Origin: Gemmatimonadota bacterium
GTDB lineage: Bacteria; Gemmatimonadota; Gemmatimonadetes; Gemmatimonadales; GWC2-71-9
Assembly: GCA_016720805.1 (NCBI GenBank)
Contig: JADKJZ010000015.1
Coordinates: forward strand, 1 to 64,000
Direction of reading: 5' to 3'
DNA: 64,000 nt
Every line of letters starts with the position of its first letter. The stretch's first letter is position 1. The notes below the pieces were generated by a model. That model did no database searches, had not been told where the DNA came from, and saw only the letters and a program-made list of their open reading frames with translations. Shown one piece after another: positions 1 to 8,288 of the stretch. The position numbers were made by a program, and so were the translations under genes.

Positions 1-3
1 CGT

Positions 4-40
4 AGGCTTACCCGTCAAGGATACAGTCCCAAGCTAGACT
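4..40. repeat. left terminal inverted repeat of the IS3 element
   Basis: Imperfect match over about 37 bp to the reverse complement of the other end, with the first ten bases (AGGCTTACCC) identical. It lies directly downstream of the orfB stop codon on the minus strand. Confidence 0.75.
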
Positions 41-41
41 C

Positions 42-839
42 TCAGGCCGCTTCCGATCTCGGCAAAAAGGTCCGCGGCGGCACTCGGCCGAGACTGCGAT
101 GGGGCCGCGCGGTGTTGTAGAGCTCCAGCCAGTCCTCGGTCACCTGCCGCACCTCCGCCAGCGACGTGAAGACCCAGGCATCGAGGACTTCGTGGCGGTA
201 CGTCTTGTTGAAGCGTTCGATGAAAGCGTTCTGGTTCGGCTTGCCCGGCTGGATGTGATGGAGCACGACGCCATGCTGCTCACACCACCGCACGAGGGCC
301 TGCGCGATAAACTCCGGCCCGTTGTCGCACCGCAGCATCGCCGGCGCGCCGTGCATCGCCACCAACTGTTCCAGCACCTGCACCACGCGCACGCTCGGCA
401 GCGACGTACTGATCTCGATCGCCAGCGCCTCTCGATTGCCTTCGTCCAGCACATTCAGGGTCCGGTAGCAGCGCCCGTCGTAGAGCGTGTCGCCCATGAA
501 GTCGAGCGCCCAGGTCCGGTTCAGCACTGCTGGAGCCTCCAGCGCCAAGCGCGGCCGCGTCAGCACCCGCTTCTTCCCCCGGCGCGGCAGATTCAGCCGG
601 AGCGCGCAGTACACGCGATGCACGCGCTTCCAGTTCCACCCGTGGCCTTGGGCGCGCAGCGTGTCGAAGCAGTGCCAGAAGCCCCATTTGCTCTGCGCCG
701 TGACGAGCGCCGTGAGCGCGTCGATGATCGGCGTGTCAGCGGCCGAGCGGTCCTGGGCTGGGCGATACCACGCCGTCCGCGAGCATCCAGCGATCCGACA
801 GGCCCGCACCACCGACAGGGTGTGCTCCTGCACCAGCAT
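42..839 (-). CDS. IS3-family transposase OrfB (DDE integrase core)
   Basis: Catalytic half of the transposase: it carries the RNase-H-like integrase core that joins IS ends to target DNA. The three acidic residues are visible in WALDFMGD, RCDNGPEF and NAFIERFN, with the usual basic residue downstream (NKTYR). An HTH-like N-terminus (VVRACRIAGCSRTAWYR) is typical. The internal ATG gives 265 aa. In IS3 elements the active protein is an OrfAB fusion, and here the orfB frame is open upstream to the slippery site at the end of orfA, so the fusion is possible. No disruption is seen. Confidence 0.9.
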   Translation of the reverse strand: MLVQEHTLSVVRACRIAGCSRTAWYRPAQDRSAADTPIIDALTALVTAQSKWGFWHCFDTLRAQGHGWNWKRVHRVYCALRLNLPRRGKKRVLTRPRLALEAPAVLNRTWALDFMGDTLYDGRCYRTLNVLDEGNREALAIEISTSLPSVRVVQVLEQLVAMHGAPAMLRCDNGPEFIAQALVRWCEQHGVVLHHIQPGKPNQNAFIERFNKTYRHEVLDAWVFTSLAEVRQVTEDWLELYNTARPHRSLGRVPPRTFLPRSEAA

Positions 840-868
840 CGCCGCGACGACCCGTCGCGCAGACGGCC

Positions 869-1135
869 CTACAGTTTTCGGTTGAGCACATCCTTGATCG
901 CGGCGTTCTCGAGGGCCAGCTCCGCGTACATCCGCTTCAGCCGGGCGTTCTCCTGCTCGAGCTCCTTCAGGCGGCGCAGCTCTGGCACCGAGGTCCCGCC
1001 GTACTTCGACTTCCAGGCGAAATAGGTCGGGCGACTGATGCCGTGCTTGCGGAGCAGCTCGGCCACCGGCATCCCGGCCTCGGCTTCCTGCAGCACCGCG
1101 ACGATCTGGGCCTCGGAGAACTTCGACTTCCTCAT
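869..1135 (-). CDS. IS3-family transposase OrfA (helix-turn-helix)
   Basis: 88-aa DNA-binding protein with the classical start RKSKFSEAQIVAVLQEAEAG, an HTH (VAELLRKHGISRPTYFAWK) and a C-terminal leucine zipper (LRRLKELEQENARLKRMYAE). It binds the terminal repeats and multimerises with OrfAB. The stop codon directly follows an A-rich slippery stretch, which allows -1 slippage into orfB. Length matches the family. Confidence 0.9.
   Translation of the reverse strand: MRKSKFSEAQIVAVLQEAEAGMPVAELLRKHGISRPTYFAWKSKYGGTSVPELRRLKELEQENARLKRMYAELALENAAIKDVLNRKL
872..882 (-). other. -1 programmed ribosomal frameshift site, orfA to orfB
   Basis: On the minus strand the last orfA codons read CGA AAA CTG TAG. 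Slipping back one base on the four A residues gives CGA AAA ACT GTA, which continues without a stop (TVGPSARRVVAA) into the annotated ATG of orfB. This is the standard IS3 mechanism for making the OrfAB fusion. The geometry is seen in the sequence; slippage itself is inferred. Confidence 0.65.
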
Positions 1136-1157
1136 ATCCCCTCCTTCGGGCGAGAAA

Positions 1158-1192
1158 GTCTAACTTACTGTGTATCCGCTGAGGGTAAGCCT
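1158..1192. repeat. right terminal inverted repeat of the IS3 element
   Basis: Counterpart of the left repeat, ending GGGTAAGCCT on the plus strand. It lies just upstream of the orfA start, where the transposase promoter of IS3 elements normally resides. Confidence 0.75.
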
Positions 1193-1287
1193 GCAGAATT
1201 TACTCTAGTTTTTGAACTGCCCAAGTTTTTGGGGGGAGACGTCAACTGGGTCCGCCGCCGGCGTAACACTGAGAAGCCCCGGATGGG

Positions 1288-1345
1288 GCAGGTGGCGGGG
1301 GTGGTGCCACACAGGCGGGGGGGTGGCTGTAGCTTCCTTGTAGGG
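1288..1345 (+). repeat. degenerate attC-like left arm with promoter-like box
   Basis: Shares the pattern GGTGGCGGGGGTGGTGCC, a GC-rich stretch, then GGCTGTAGCTTCCTTG with 12771-12826 and 18182-18236. It aligns with the left arm and loop of the complete attC-like sites. The TGTAGCTTC block resembles the box upstream of both tRNA genes in this window. Role (relic recombination site, promoter, or both) is inferred. Confidence 0.4.
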
Positions 1346-1384
1346 TTCTTGGACAGGCGGATCTGAGGGATAATTGTAGTTAGG

Positions 1385-1576
1385 ATGACGACCTACAATC
1401 ACGACAGAAGATTTTTGGTGGTCGATTGCGACGCGGAGTCCGTCGCGGTGGCACGCAGGGTGGGATCGGTGCCCGGTGCGCCGCGCAGGAAGCGCTTCTC
1501 GAGGGCGGGGCCGCACGACGCTCCGCGGGATGGCCGACAGCGGCCGACCGATTGCCCAAGCCGGCTTGCCCGGTAG
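1385..1576 (+). pseudogene. possible broken cassette gene ahead of the first attC site
   Basis: A protein-like start (MTTYNHDRRFLVVDCDAESV) follows an AT-rich promoter-like stretch, but after about 30 residues the frame becomes low-complexity Arg/Pro-rich. An Ala-rich alternative frame (from about 1465) then stays open to the attC site. This looks like a short cassette gene broken by a frameshift. No family is recognised and the call rests on the position between the IS element and the recombination site. Confidence 0.3.
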
Positions 1577-1714
1577 CCGCTGCGGCCTCCCGCCTTCCCT
1601 GCTCCGTCGAGGCAGCTGCCCCACGGCCCCGCGCAGGAGGTGCTGGCCCAGGCGCAGCGCACCCGTCTCGCATCGATAACCGCAGTGCCCCACGACCACC
1701 GTGCACGGTCTGCA

Positions 1715-1832
1715 TCCTAACAAGCGTTTGCTGCGGGCGTGGCCATGGCGGTGCGGCCGCCGCCAAAGGCTCTACCTTTGAGGTACGCGGCGGCCGCACC
1801 TGGCCTCGCCGCAGAAACGCACGCCGTTAGAC
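1715..1832 (+). repeat. attC-like recombination site 1
   Basis: 118-bp imperfect palindrome. The left end TCCTAAC is followed by AAGCGTTTGCTGCGG and the right end is CCGCAGAAACGCACGCC then GTTAGAC. The outer boxes fit the integron consensus RYYYAAC / GTTRRRY (the first base deviates). The inner boxes pair with a few unpaired bases, as in attC hairpins. The apical part holds a second small palindrome (AAAGGCTCTACCTTT). Such sites are bound as folded single strands by integron integrases. Confidence 0.75.
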
Positions 1833-1986
1833 GGCCAATGGGCGAGCCCATCTCGCAACCCAGAGTCGCCCCTGATCGGCAGTATCGGCGAGGGCTCAAG
1901 CGCCGTCCTACACCAGAACAGGCAAGCTAGATTGTGCGAACTAGCTTCCAGCGCCAACACGAAATGCTCGAATTCCTGGTCACGCC

Positions 1987-2640
1987 ATGCCACCAGCTTC
2001 TGGGGTCTCATGCCCGACAAGACATTTGGGGACTACCAATCCGATGGTCATCTCTGGGTTACCCTCGCCAGCGGCGAGTACTATCCCGACATCCTCCCTT
2101 TGGCCTGCAGAGCTCTACAAACCGGTTTTGGTTTCGTTTGGGTTGTTGGTAAAGTCGGCCCATTCTTCGACGGATCTGCTGACCAGCATCGCTGAAGAAT
2201 CCGATGGCTGGATGCGAATCCAATTGTCGAGAGTATTTCGAAAATACGTGAGCCCAGAGACACCGGTTGAGATGCTGAAGAAGAAGAGCTCCATTCCTGT
2301 TCCCAGATTACCCAAGCCGGACCGCCCGGCCGATTTTGTGATCTTCGATGGTGATACTCCGATCGCTGTGGGCCTCGCGCGATACGACTCCGACCGCGGT
2401 GGCGCTCAGGAGGACGATCGCACAGGCCAATACCGTGACTGCGCCCAAGAGGTTCTCGGGTACGCCGCGAAGCACGGATTGAAAACAAAGGTCATCTTTG
2501 TCAATGATGGTCCTGGGCTACTACTCGGTTCGATGTGGCGCGACTATTCCACGCTTGAGTCGATGTGGTCCGGTAAGGTCAAGGTTGTAACGCTACGCAT
2601 GCTCGAAGAGCGCATTTCGCACGATTGGTTGTTGTCCTAA
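1987..2640 (+). CDS. restriction endonuclease-like protein (candidate PD-(D/E)XK)
   Basis: Ends 15 nt before a DNA methyltransferase gene, so it is probably the nuclease of a type II restriction-modification pair in one cassette. The C-terminal half is protein-like, with ADFVIFDGDTPIAVGLARYD followed by SDRGGAQEDDRTGQYRD, a pattern consistent with a PD-(D/E)XK-type core but not proven. The N-terminal 35 residues are unconvincing. Other plus frames (from 1932 and 1934) look more natural there, suggesting one indel near 2085-2100. Start and integrity are therefore uncertain, and the specificity family is not recognised. Confidence 0.55.
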   Translation: MPPASGVSCPTRHLGTTNPMVISGLPSPAASTIPTSSLWPAELYKPVLVSFGLLVKSAHSSTDLLTSIAEESDGWMRIQLSRVFRKYVSPETPVEMLKKKSSIPVPRLPKPDRPADFVIFDGDTPIAVGLARYDSDRGGAQEDDRTGQYRDCAQEVLGYAAKHGLKTKVIFVNDGPGLLLGSMWRDYSTLESMWSGKVKVVTLRMLEERISHDWLLS

Positions 2641-2655
2641 CTGAGGTGATCGCAG

Positions 2656-4013
2656 GTGGCTACTGGTGTCCCGAAGTCACGTCGTTCAACGCTCGGGGGA
2701 GAACCCCGCGAGCACGTCACGCGTACAAACGCGTCCATTGAGCTCACCTATGCCGGCAAAGCCCCAGCGGAGGAAGTGCTCAAAACGGAGGCTGGAGACT
2801 TTCAGCTTCAGGCTGGTGCCCCCTCGTCGAGAAACCGGCTTTACTTCGCCGACAACCTTCGCGCACTCGCGCACCTGAGAGATGATCCGGCCATCGCAGG
2901 CAAGGTGAATCTCATTTACATCGACCCCCCATACGCAACGGGGACCGTTTTCCATTCGCGCTCGCAGACGCACGCGTATGAAGACACCCTCGGTGGCGCC
3001 GCTTTTGTGGAGTTCCTCCGCCAACGACTGATCCTACTGCGTGACCTGCTCGCAGACGACGGATCCATCTATGTCCACCTTGACTCAAAGATGGTTTGCG
3101 AAATCAAGCTTGTGATGGATGAGATCTTCGGTCCAGCGCAGTTTCGCAATCTCATTAGCCGCAAGAAGTGCAATCGAAGAACTACACGACAAAGTCGTTC
3201 GGCAACATATCTGATTACATCCTGTTCTACACGAAGGGCACGAAGTACACGTGGCAACGGCCGGTCGAGGCCTGGACTCCAGGTCGTGCCAAAGAGTATC
3301 GCTATGTGGAGCCCGAGACGGGGCGAGCCTTCATGAAGGTCCCAGTTCACGCCCCGGGCGTCCGCAACGGTGAAACAGGAGGTGAGTGGCGTGGGATGCT
3401 GCCACCTCCCGGCAAGCACTGGCGAGTATCGGCCGAGTACGCTCGATGAAATGGATGCACGCGGGGGAAATCGCATGGTCGCCGAGCGGCAACCCGCGCC
3501 GGAAGGTCTACCTTGACGAAGCGCCGGCGTACCCGTTCAGGATATCTCTGGCCCGACTTCAGGATGCGCACAACCAGATGATCTGCATTAAGAGGGTATC
3601 CGACAGAGAAGAATTCAGACCCTATCAGGCGAATCATTCTGGCCTCATCAGATAGAGGGCGACCTTGTGCTCGGACTGCTTCGCAGCGTCCGGCACCACG
3701 TTGGTCTGCGCCGAAGAACTCGGGAGACGCTGGATAGGAGTCGACAGCAGCCCAGAAGCTGTGCGTGTCATGAGCTCGCGGTTCCGCGGTGGATCAACCC
3801 GTATGGGAGACTTCACCTCCACAGAAATGGGATACAAGAGGTAGAATCGCCTACTGGCAGCCCGCTCTCGAGCTATTCGGTCCGGAAGGTGACGACTCCC
3901 TCAGCGAGGAGCCCCTCGCGGCTCCCCAGATCACTGACTACTCGCTTTGGGTGCAGCGAGAGCTTGTCAGCGAGTTGCCAGAAGCAGTGGGCGAGAGCGT
4001 TGTGAGTAAATGA
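2656..4013 (+). pseudogene. beta-class N6/N4 DNA methyltransferase, broken by several frameshifts
   Basis: Methyltransferase motifs are all present but scattered over three frames. Motif IV is NLIYIDPPYATG in the first frame, then KNYTTKSFGNISDYILFYTK, then RGEIAWSPSGNPRRKVYLDE, then the AdoMet site DCFAASGTTLVCAEELGRR. The order IV before I marks the beta class, like type III Mod proteins. Rejoining needs at least five single-base shifts (near 3165, 3430, 3465, 3595 and 3670), plus one more if the tail to 4013 belongs. It follows the nuclease-like gene and lies between attC sites 1 and 2. Either the cassette is decayed or this stretch is badly sequenced. Confidence 0.85.
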
Positions 4014-4168
4014 TGCAGCTAGTCCGGCTTGCCGTCATGGCGGGTACGCACATGCGAATATGCTCTTCCTCTTGCCTACTTTCTCGTGTCCCAGAAGCGC
4101 GATCCAAGCTCGAGCGGTCATTGCGCACGGCAATCGCCAACGAATCCACTGCCACTCGCCCGGTTGTC

Positions 4169-4283
4169 GTCTAACAAGCGTTTGCTGCGGTCGGGGCCTG
4201 ACGCCTCGGCCCGCGCGCTGTACGCTTCTTGAGGTACGCGCGGGCCTCGGCAGGCCCCGCCGCAGAAACGCACGCCGTTCGGC
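4169..4283 (+). repeat. attC-like recombination site 2
   Basis: 115-bp imperfect palindrome starting GTCTAACAAGCGTTTGCTGC and ending GCCGCAGAAACGCACGCC followed by GTTCGGC. The left box fits RYYYAAC exactly; the right box has one deviation. The loop contains CTGTACGCTTCTTGAG. It closes the restriction-modification cassette. Confidence 0.82.
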
Positions 4284-4306
4284 AGACTCGACTTGGGGGT
4301 AACCGA

Positions 4307-4441
4307 ATGTTCGGCTTAGGTCGAATCAGTGCTCCTAGGTTTCTGCTTGTGGCTGGAGTAATCGTGGCCATGCAAGAGCTTCGTGCGCTCACTGGACACA
4401 CGGCTCAGAGCGTGGGAAGCGCATTCGGCGTGGCCACCTAA
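4307..4441 (+). CDS. small hydrophobic cassette protein
   Basis: 44-aa peptide starting 24 nt after attC site 2, with a GGGGGTAA ribosome-site-like stretch before its ATG. It has one hydrophobic segment (FLLVAGVIVAMQ). A hydrophobic continuation in another frame (IAAIGFVHLSAFRVARSLAA) suggests the gene was longer before a frameshift near 4430. Family unknown. Position between two attC sites makes it the sole candidate gene of a 520-bp cassette. Confidence 0.4.
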   Translation: MFGLGRISAPRFLLVAGVIVAMQELRALTGHTAQSVGSAFGVAT

Positions 4442-4689
4442 TCTCATTGCAGCAATCGGCTTCGTTCATCTTTCTGCCTTTCGAGTTGCGCGTTCACTGG
4501 CGGCGCTGTGGATGCATCGCGTTGGCCCTCAGGTTGTGAGCTGGCCCAGGGCGCGGGCTTATCCCGGCTCATTCCCAGTGTGACCCCATTAACGACCTCC
4601 TCGCTTCCATATGCGGGGCAGGGTGTTGCGTACGCACTGGGTGCTGCGGGCACGGCGTATTCGCGGGTCGAGTGACCGCAGGGAATAGC
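4442..4689. other. remainder of a small cassette, no intact gene
   Basis: No convincing reading frame with a start. Both the frame described for the preceding gene and a second open frame ending in YALGAAGTAYSRVE run through here, so this is probably the decayed 3' part of the same cassette gene. Confidence 0.3.
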
Positions 4690-4804
4690 GCCTAACGAGC
4701 GTTTAGCGGTCGGGACCTGACGCCTCTCGGCCCATGCGCTGTAGACTCATTGAGGCACGCGCGGGCCTCGGCAGGCCTCGCCGCAGGAACGCACGCCGTT
4801 AGGC
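4690..4804 (+). repeat. attC-like recombination site 3
   Basis: The best site in the window. The left box GCCTAAC and right box GTTAGGC are exact complements and both fit the integron consensus. The inner arms GAGCGTTTAGCGG and CCGCAGGAACGCAC pair imperfectly. The apical region has CTGACG, 17 nt, then TGTAGA, which also resembles a sigma-70 promoter. Confidence 0.85.
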
Positions 4805-4941
4805 AGATGTGCAGTGGCCCCGTCGGAGGCGGAGTGTGCGATGGCTCGATTGGTCGAGCGGCCGTGCGCTCCCGGACCGTGGCAACAGCTGTCCGTCACG
4901 TTCCCCTTCTGGGACTCTCACCACCAAGCAAGGGAGGCACT

Positions 4942-5247
4942 GTGGACATCGAAAGTGTGATCCGGTTCTATGCCTTCTTGGCTGTTGCTGCAGTGGCATC
5001 GTCAGGTGCGTTCGCGCTGGCCTGGATGAATGGGCGCCGACGGATCCGTGGGCTGGAAGCGCAATCGAAGATCGAACCGCGAGGCCCGACTCGCCCACGA
5101 GGTTGAAGACTTGCGGGCGGGTCTCTGACCAAGTCTCGGAGCAGATGGCCCGCCTCGCCGACGGGCAAGCGTTTCTCGCACGGGCGGTGACGGAGCGTCG
5201 CTCCGACCTGACGCACCGGCGTGATGACTCTCGCAAGTGTCGCGGAC
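4942..5247 (+). pseudogene. small membrane-anchored coiled-coil protein, frameshifted
   Basis: From a GTG after a GGGAGG ribosome site it encodes an N-terminal membrane segment (FYAFLAVAAVASSGAFALAW), an RRRIRGLEA turn, then a coiled coil split over frames (ARLAHEVEDLRAGL, then SDQVSEQMARLADGQAFL). The same layout is intact at 19949-20257, which shares FA(L/I)AW, GRRR and the LE-rich helix, so this is a paralogue with at least two indels. Function unknown; such proteins are inner-membrane with a cytoplasmic helix. Confidence 0.5.
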
Positions 5248-5267
5248 CCCTCACTAGTCGACACACC

Positions 5268-5299
5268 TGTCATACCAGCGTTTGTTGCGGCCGTGGCCC
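5268..5299 (+). repeat. attC-like left half-site
   Basis: CATACCAGCGTTTGTTGCGG matches the left arm of the complete sites (CTAACAAGCGTTTGCTGCGG) but the AAC core is lost and no right arm follows. Probably a relic site in front of the aminopeptidase gene. Confidence 0.5.
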
Positions 5300-5339
5300 A
5301 ACCTCTCCACCCACATCATCCCCCCGACAAGGCGGCCTG

Positions 5340-7622
5340 ATGCATCACTTTGCCCTCTCAGTTGCGCTCCTCGCCCTGGCCTGTGGCCCCCTGACGGCCC
5401 AGAGCCCGGCCGACACGCCCCGCGCCCTGTTCAAGGCCCTGCTCGACCTCGAGCCCGACCCGGCACGGGGCGCCACCGTCACCAACCTGGTCCTCACCCG
5501 GGGCACCGGGACGATCACGCTGGAGAGCGGCACCCCTCTCGCTCGCCAGGCCGGTGGGCCGGTGAGCCGCGTGGTCGGCGCGATGTTCGTGGGCACGGGA
5601 TCGTTCCGGTTCACCGCACCCACCGCCATCGAGCGCGGCCAGCTCGACCCGGCTGGTCGGTGACTCCACCGTCAGTGCCAAGATCAAGCGCGTCTTCTTC
5701 CTCTTCACCGACTCGACCCGCGCCGAGCTGGAGCGGAGCGTGAAGTTCGGGCCGCAGGTGCCGGCCCCGGCTGCTGCGCGGCTCGCCAACGACGCCCTGG
5801 CGTACATCAAGCCGCCGGAGGACGGGCTTCGGCCCCGAGTTGATGCTGCCGCTCCTCAACAGCTCGGCCGGCGCCTTCTACGCCCACATCGACCGGGATG
5901 GCGGAAACCCGGTGATGCTGCAGATCGATCCCTTCAGCACCGAGCCGGTCCGACTCCTCACCAAGGCGCGCCGCGTGGGATGGCTGCGCACCACCGAGAG
6001 TGCCGCCCAGTTCGGCCCGGCGCCGGTGCCGACCGATGGATCGGACGTGAAGGCACCCTACGCCGCGCCCGAGTACCGCATCGACGCGACCATCGCCCGG
6101 ACCGGCATGGGCGAGGCGCGCTTCTCCGCCATCACCACCATGCGGATCACCGCCAGCGAGGCGGTCGGTCCCTGGCTGCCGTTCTATCTCGCGCCCATCA
6201 CGGTCGACTCGGCCCTCCTCCCCGACGGCCGAGCGTTGGCGCTCCAGAAGGCGAAGGACGGCACGCTGCTCTGGCTCGGCCTCCGGCGCCACTCCCGGCT
6301 GGTGGCTCCACCACCGTCCGACTGGTGTATGGCGGGGACCTGATCGATCGCTACGGCGACTTCTTCTTCCTCAAGTCCTCGTCGGTCTGGTACCCGCGGC
6401 CCCTCGAGAGTCGGCAGCGCGCCAACTTCGACCTGACCTTTCACACCCCCGAGTCCTACCGCTTCGCCTCCGTCGGGCTGCTCAAGGATTCCACGGTCGC
6501 CAACAAGGCGCTGACCACGCACTGGGTCAGCGACGGCCCGATCCGCAACGTCTCGTTCAACCTCGGCTTCTTCGAGGACCACCTCGTCGCCAGCAACGGG
6601 AAGCGCCCCGAGATCGTCGTCCTCCACTCCGACCAGGCGCTGCGGTCGTTCGGGATGCGCTCGATGGCGAAGGCCAAGGAATCGGTGGGCCAGGACGTCT
6701 CCCAGGCGGCAGAGTTCTTCACGGCCGTGTTCGGAGAGACGGACCATAAGCGATTGTATGCGACGATCATCCCCTACGGGCATGGGGAGGCCTTTCCCGG
6801 CCTGATCCACCTGAGCTACTCCACTTTTGCGGATGACGAAGGCGCGAACGGCGACTTCAACCAGTTCTTCCGCGCCCACGAAGTAGCACACCAGTGGTGG
6901 GGGGATTGGCGTGGACTTCGCCAGCTACCGGGACCAGTGGCTGAGCGAAGGCTTTTCCAATTTCTCGGGGCTCTGGTACACGCAGATCGCACTGAAGAAG
7001 AGCAAGTACTACTTCGATCAACTCGATCTCTGGAAGACCGACCTGCGCGCACGGCAGGGTGAGGTTGGCCCGGTCGGCCTGGGCTATCGGACCGCGACGG
7101 CGTCCGACGGCTCGGAGTACGGCCTGGTGGTGTACCAGAAGGGCGCGTGGGCGCTGCACATGCTTCGGATCCTGATGCTCGACCTCCGCACCATGAAGGA
7201 GGAGAAGTTCGAGGCCACGATGCGCGACTATTTCCAGACCTACAAGGGGCGCGCCGCTTCGACTGACGACTTCCGGCGGATCGCCGAGCAGCATGCAGGG
7301 AGCCCCCTCGACTGGTTCTTCGATCAGTGGCTCACCACGACCGCGATCCCCGAGTACCGGGTGGCATGGACTGCCGCTCCGGGAGAGGCTGGGAAGTACG
7401 TGGTCAAGCTCCGGGTGAAGCAGCAGAACGTGTCGGAGACGTTCCTGGCGTACGTTCCAATCAAGCTCGAGCTGGAGGGCGGGGGGGTGGCGAGGCTCCG
7501 GGTGAAGGTGCAGGGGCCGCTCACCGAGATCTCCCCTGCCACCGATGCCGGCGAAGCCGACGTCGCTGCTGTTCAACGACCTGTCAGGTGTGCTGGCGGA
7601 CGTCCGCATGGAGAAGTGGTAG
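5340..7622 (+). pseudogene. M1-family zinc aminopeptidase, broken by multiple frameshifts
   Basis: The secreted start (MHHFALSVALLALACGPLTA) and a complete M1 peptidase can be traced, but the frame changes about five times (near 5655, 5830, 6300, 6905 and 7545). The zinc site HEVAHQWWG is in one frame, and the downstream Glu ligand (YRDQWLSEGFSNFSG) is in the next. Rejoined, the product would be about 760 aa and end FNDLSGVLADVRMEKW. M1 enzymes cleave N-terminal residues from peptides; this one would be exported. Decay or sequencing error cannot be separated here. Confidence 0.85.
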
Positions 7623-7659
7623 GGCGAGTCGCCATACCTGAAAGCGCGAGGGGGTTTCC

Positions 7660-8151
7660 TTGGACGGTTTCAATTTCACCGACCGTGTCCGGCATGGACT
7701 CCAGTTGGCCCGTGAGGAGGCAGGCCTCCTCGGCCACGAGTACGTCGGCCCCGAACACCTGCTGCTAGGTCTGCTCCGCGTCGGCGGCCGCGGCCTGGCG
7801 GCGCTCGAGGCCCTCCCGGTCTCCATTCCGGACCTTCGTGCCAACCTGCTGGCAGGGCTGACGCCTGGTCGAAGCGTCATCGCCGACCCCGAGTTGCCCT
7901 ACACCTCGCGCGCCAAGAAGTCGTTGGAACTCGCGATGGTCGAGGCCCGTGAACTCGGGTATACCTACATCGGCACCGAGCACCTCCTCCTCGGGCTGCT
8001 CCGCGAAGAGAAGGGGATCGCCGCGCGAACGCTGCTCGCGGCCGGCGTCACGCCTGCGATACTTCGGGCTGAGGTCGTCCGCTCGCGCGGGAGCTCGGCG
8101 GACGCAACCCCGGCGGCGCAGCGTCGGCGCGATCTGGTGCCGTCGCGGTGA
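7660..8151 (+). CDS. Clp-N domain protein without ATPase modules
   Basis: 163 aa from a TTG start. Two Clp repeat motifs are clear: FTDRVRHGLQLAREEAGLLG with EHLLLGLLR, and SRAKKSLELAMVEARELGYT with EHLLLGLLREEKGIA. This is the substrate/adaptor-binding N-domain of ClpA/ClpC, with no AAA+ modules following. In ClpC the N-domain binds adaptors and marked proteins; a free copy could be an adaptor or competitor. It starts 38 nt after the aminopeptidase and may be co-transcribed with it. Confidence 0.8.
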   Translation: MDGFNFTDRVRHGLQLAREEAGLLGHEYVGPEHLLLGLLRVGGRGLAALEALPVSIPDLRANLLAGLTPGRSVIADPELPYTSRAKKSLELAMVEARELGYTYIGTEHLLLGLLREEKGIAARTLLAAGVTPAILRAEVVRSRGSSADATPAAQRRRDLVPSR

Positions 8152-8288
8152 CCGTGGTGCTCGAGCATGCTGATGGTCGAATGGTCGCCGCCAAGTTTGC
8201 CGATCGGGCAGCGCGATCAGCTACCTGGCTGGGTCCGCCGAGGGCTGACATCGGTCACTCTTGCCCCCCGTGACCACTGCCCACATCC

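Larger units (their letters stand above)
4..1192 (-). mobile_element. IS3-family insertion sequence, about 1.19 kb
   Basis: Two overlapping-frame transposase genes on the minus strand are bounded by imperfect terminal inverted repeats. The left end reads AGGCTTACCCGTCAAGGATA and the right end, reverse complemented, AGGCTTACCCTCAGCGGATA, with a further shared TAGACT block. The orfA/orfB layout, sizes (88 and 265 aa) and DDE core are those of the IS3 family. The exact left tip cannot be fixed because the window begins there, so no target duplication can be read. The element looks intact and potentially active. Confidence 0.88.

Noticed and set aside
99..1025. A 308-codon plus-strand open frame opposite the transposase
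   Set aside because: It lies antisense to orfA and orfB, is rich in Arg/His/Pro and has no motif; a shadow of the high-GC transposase genes.
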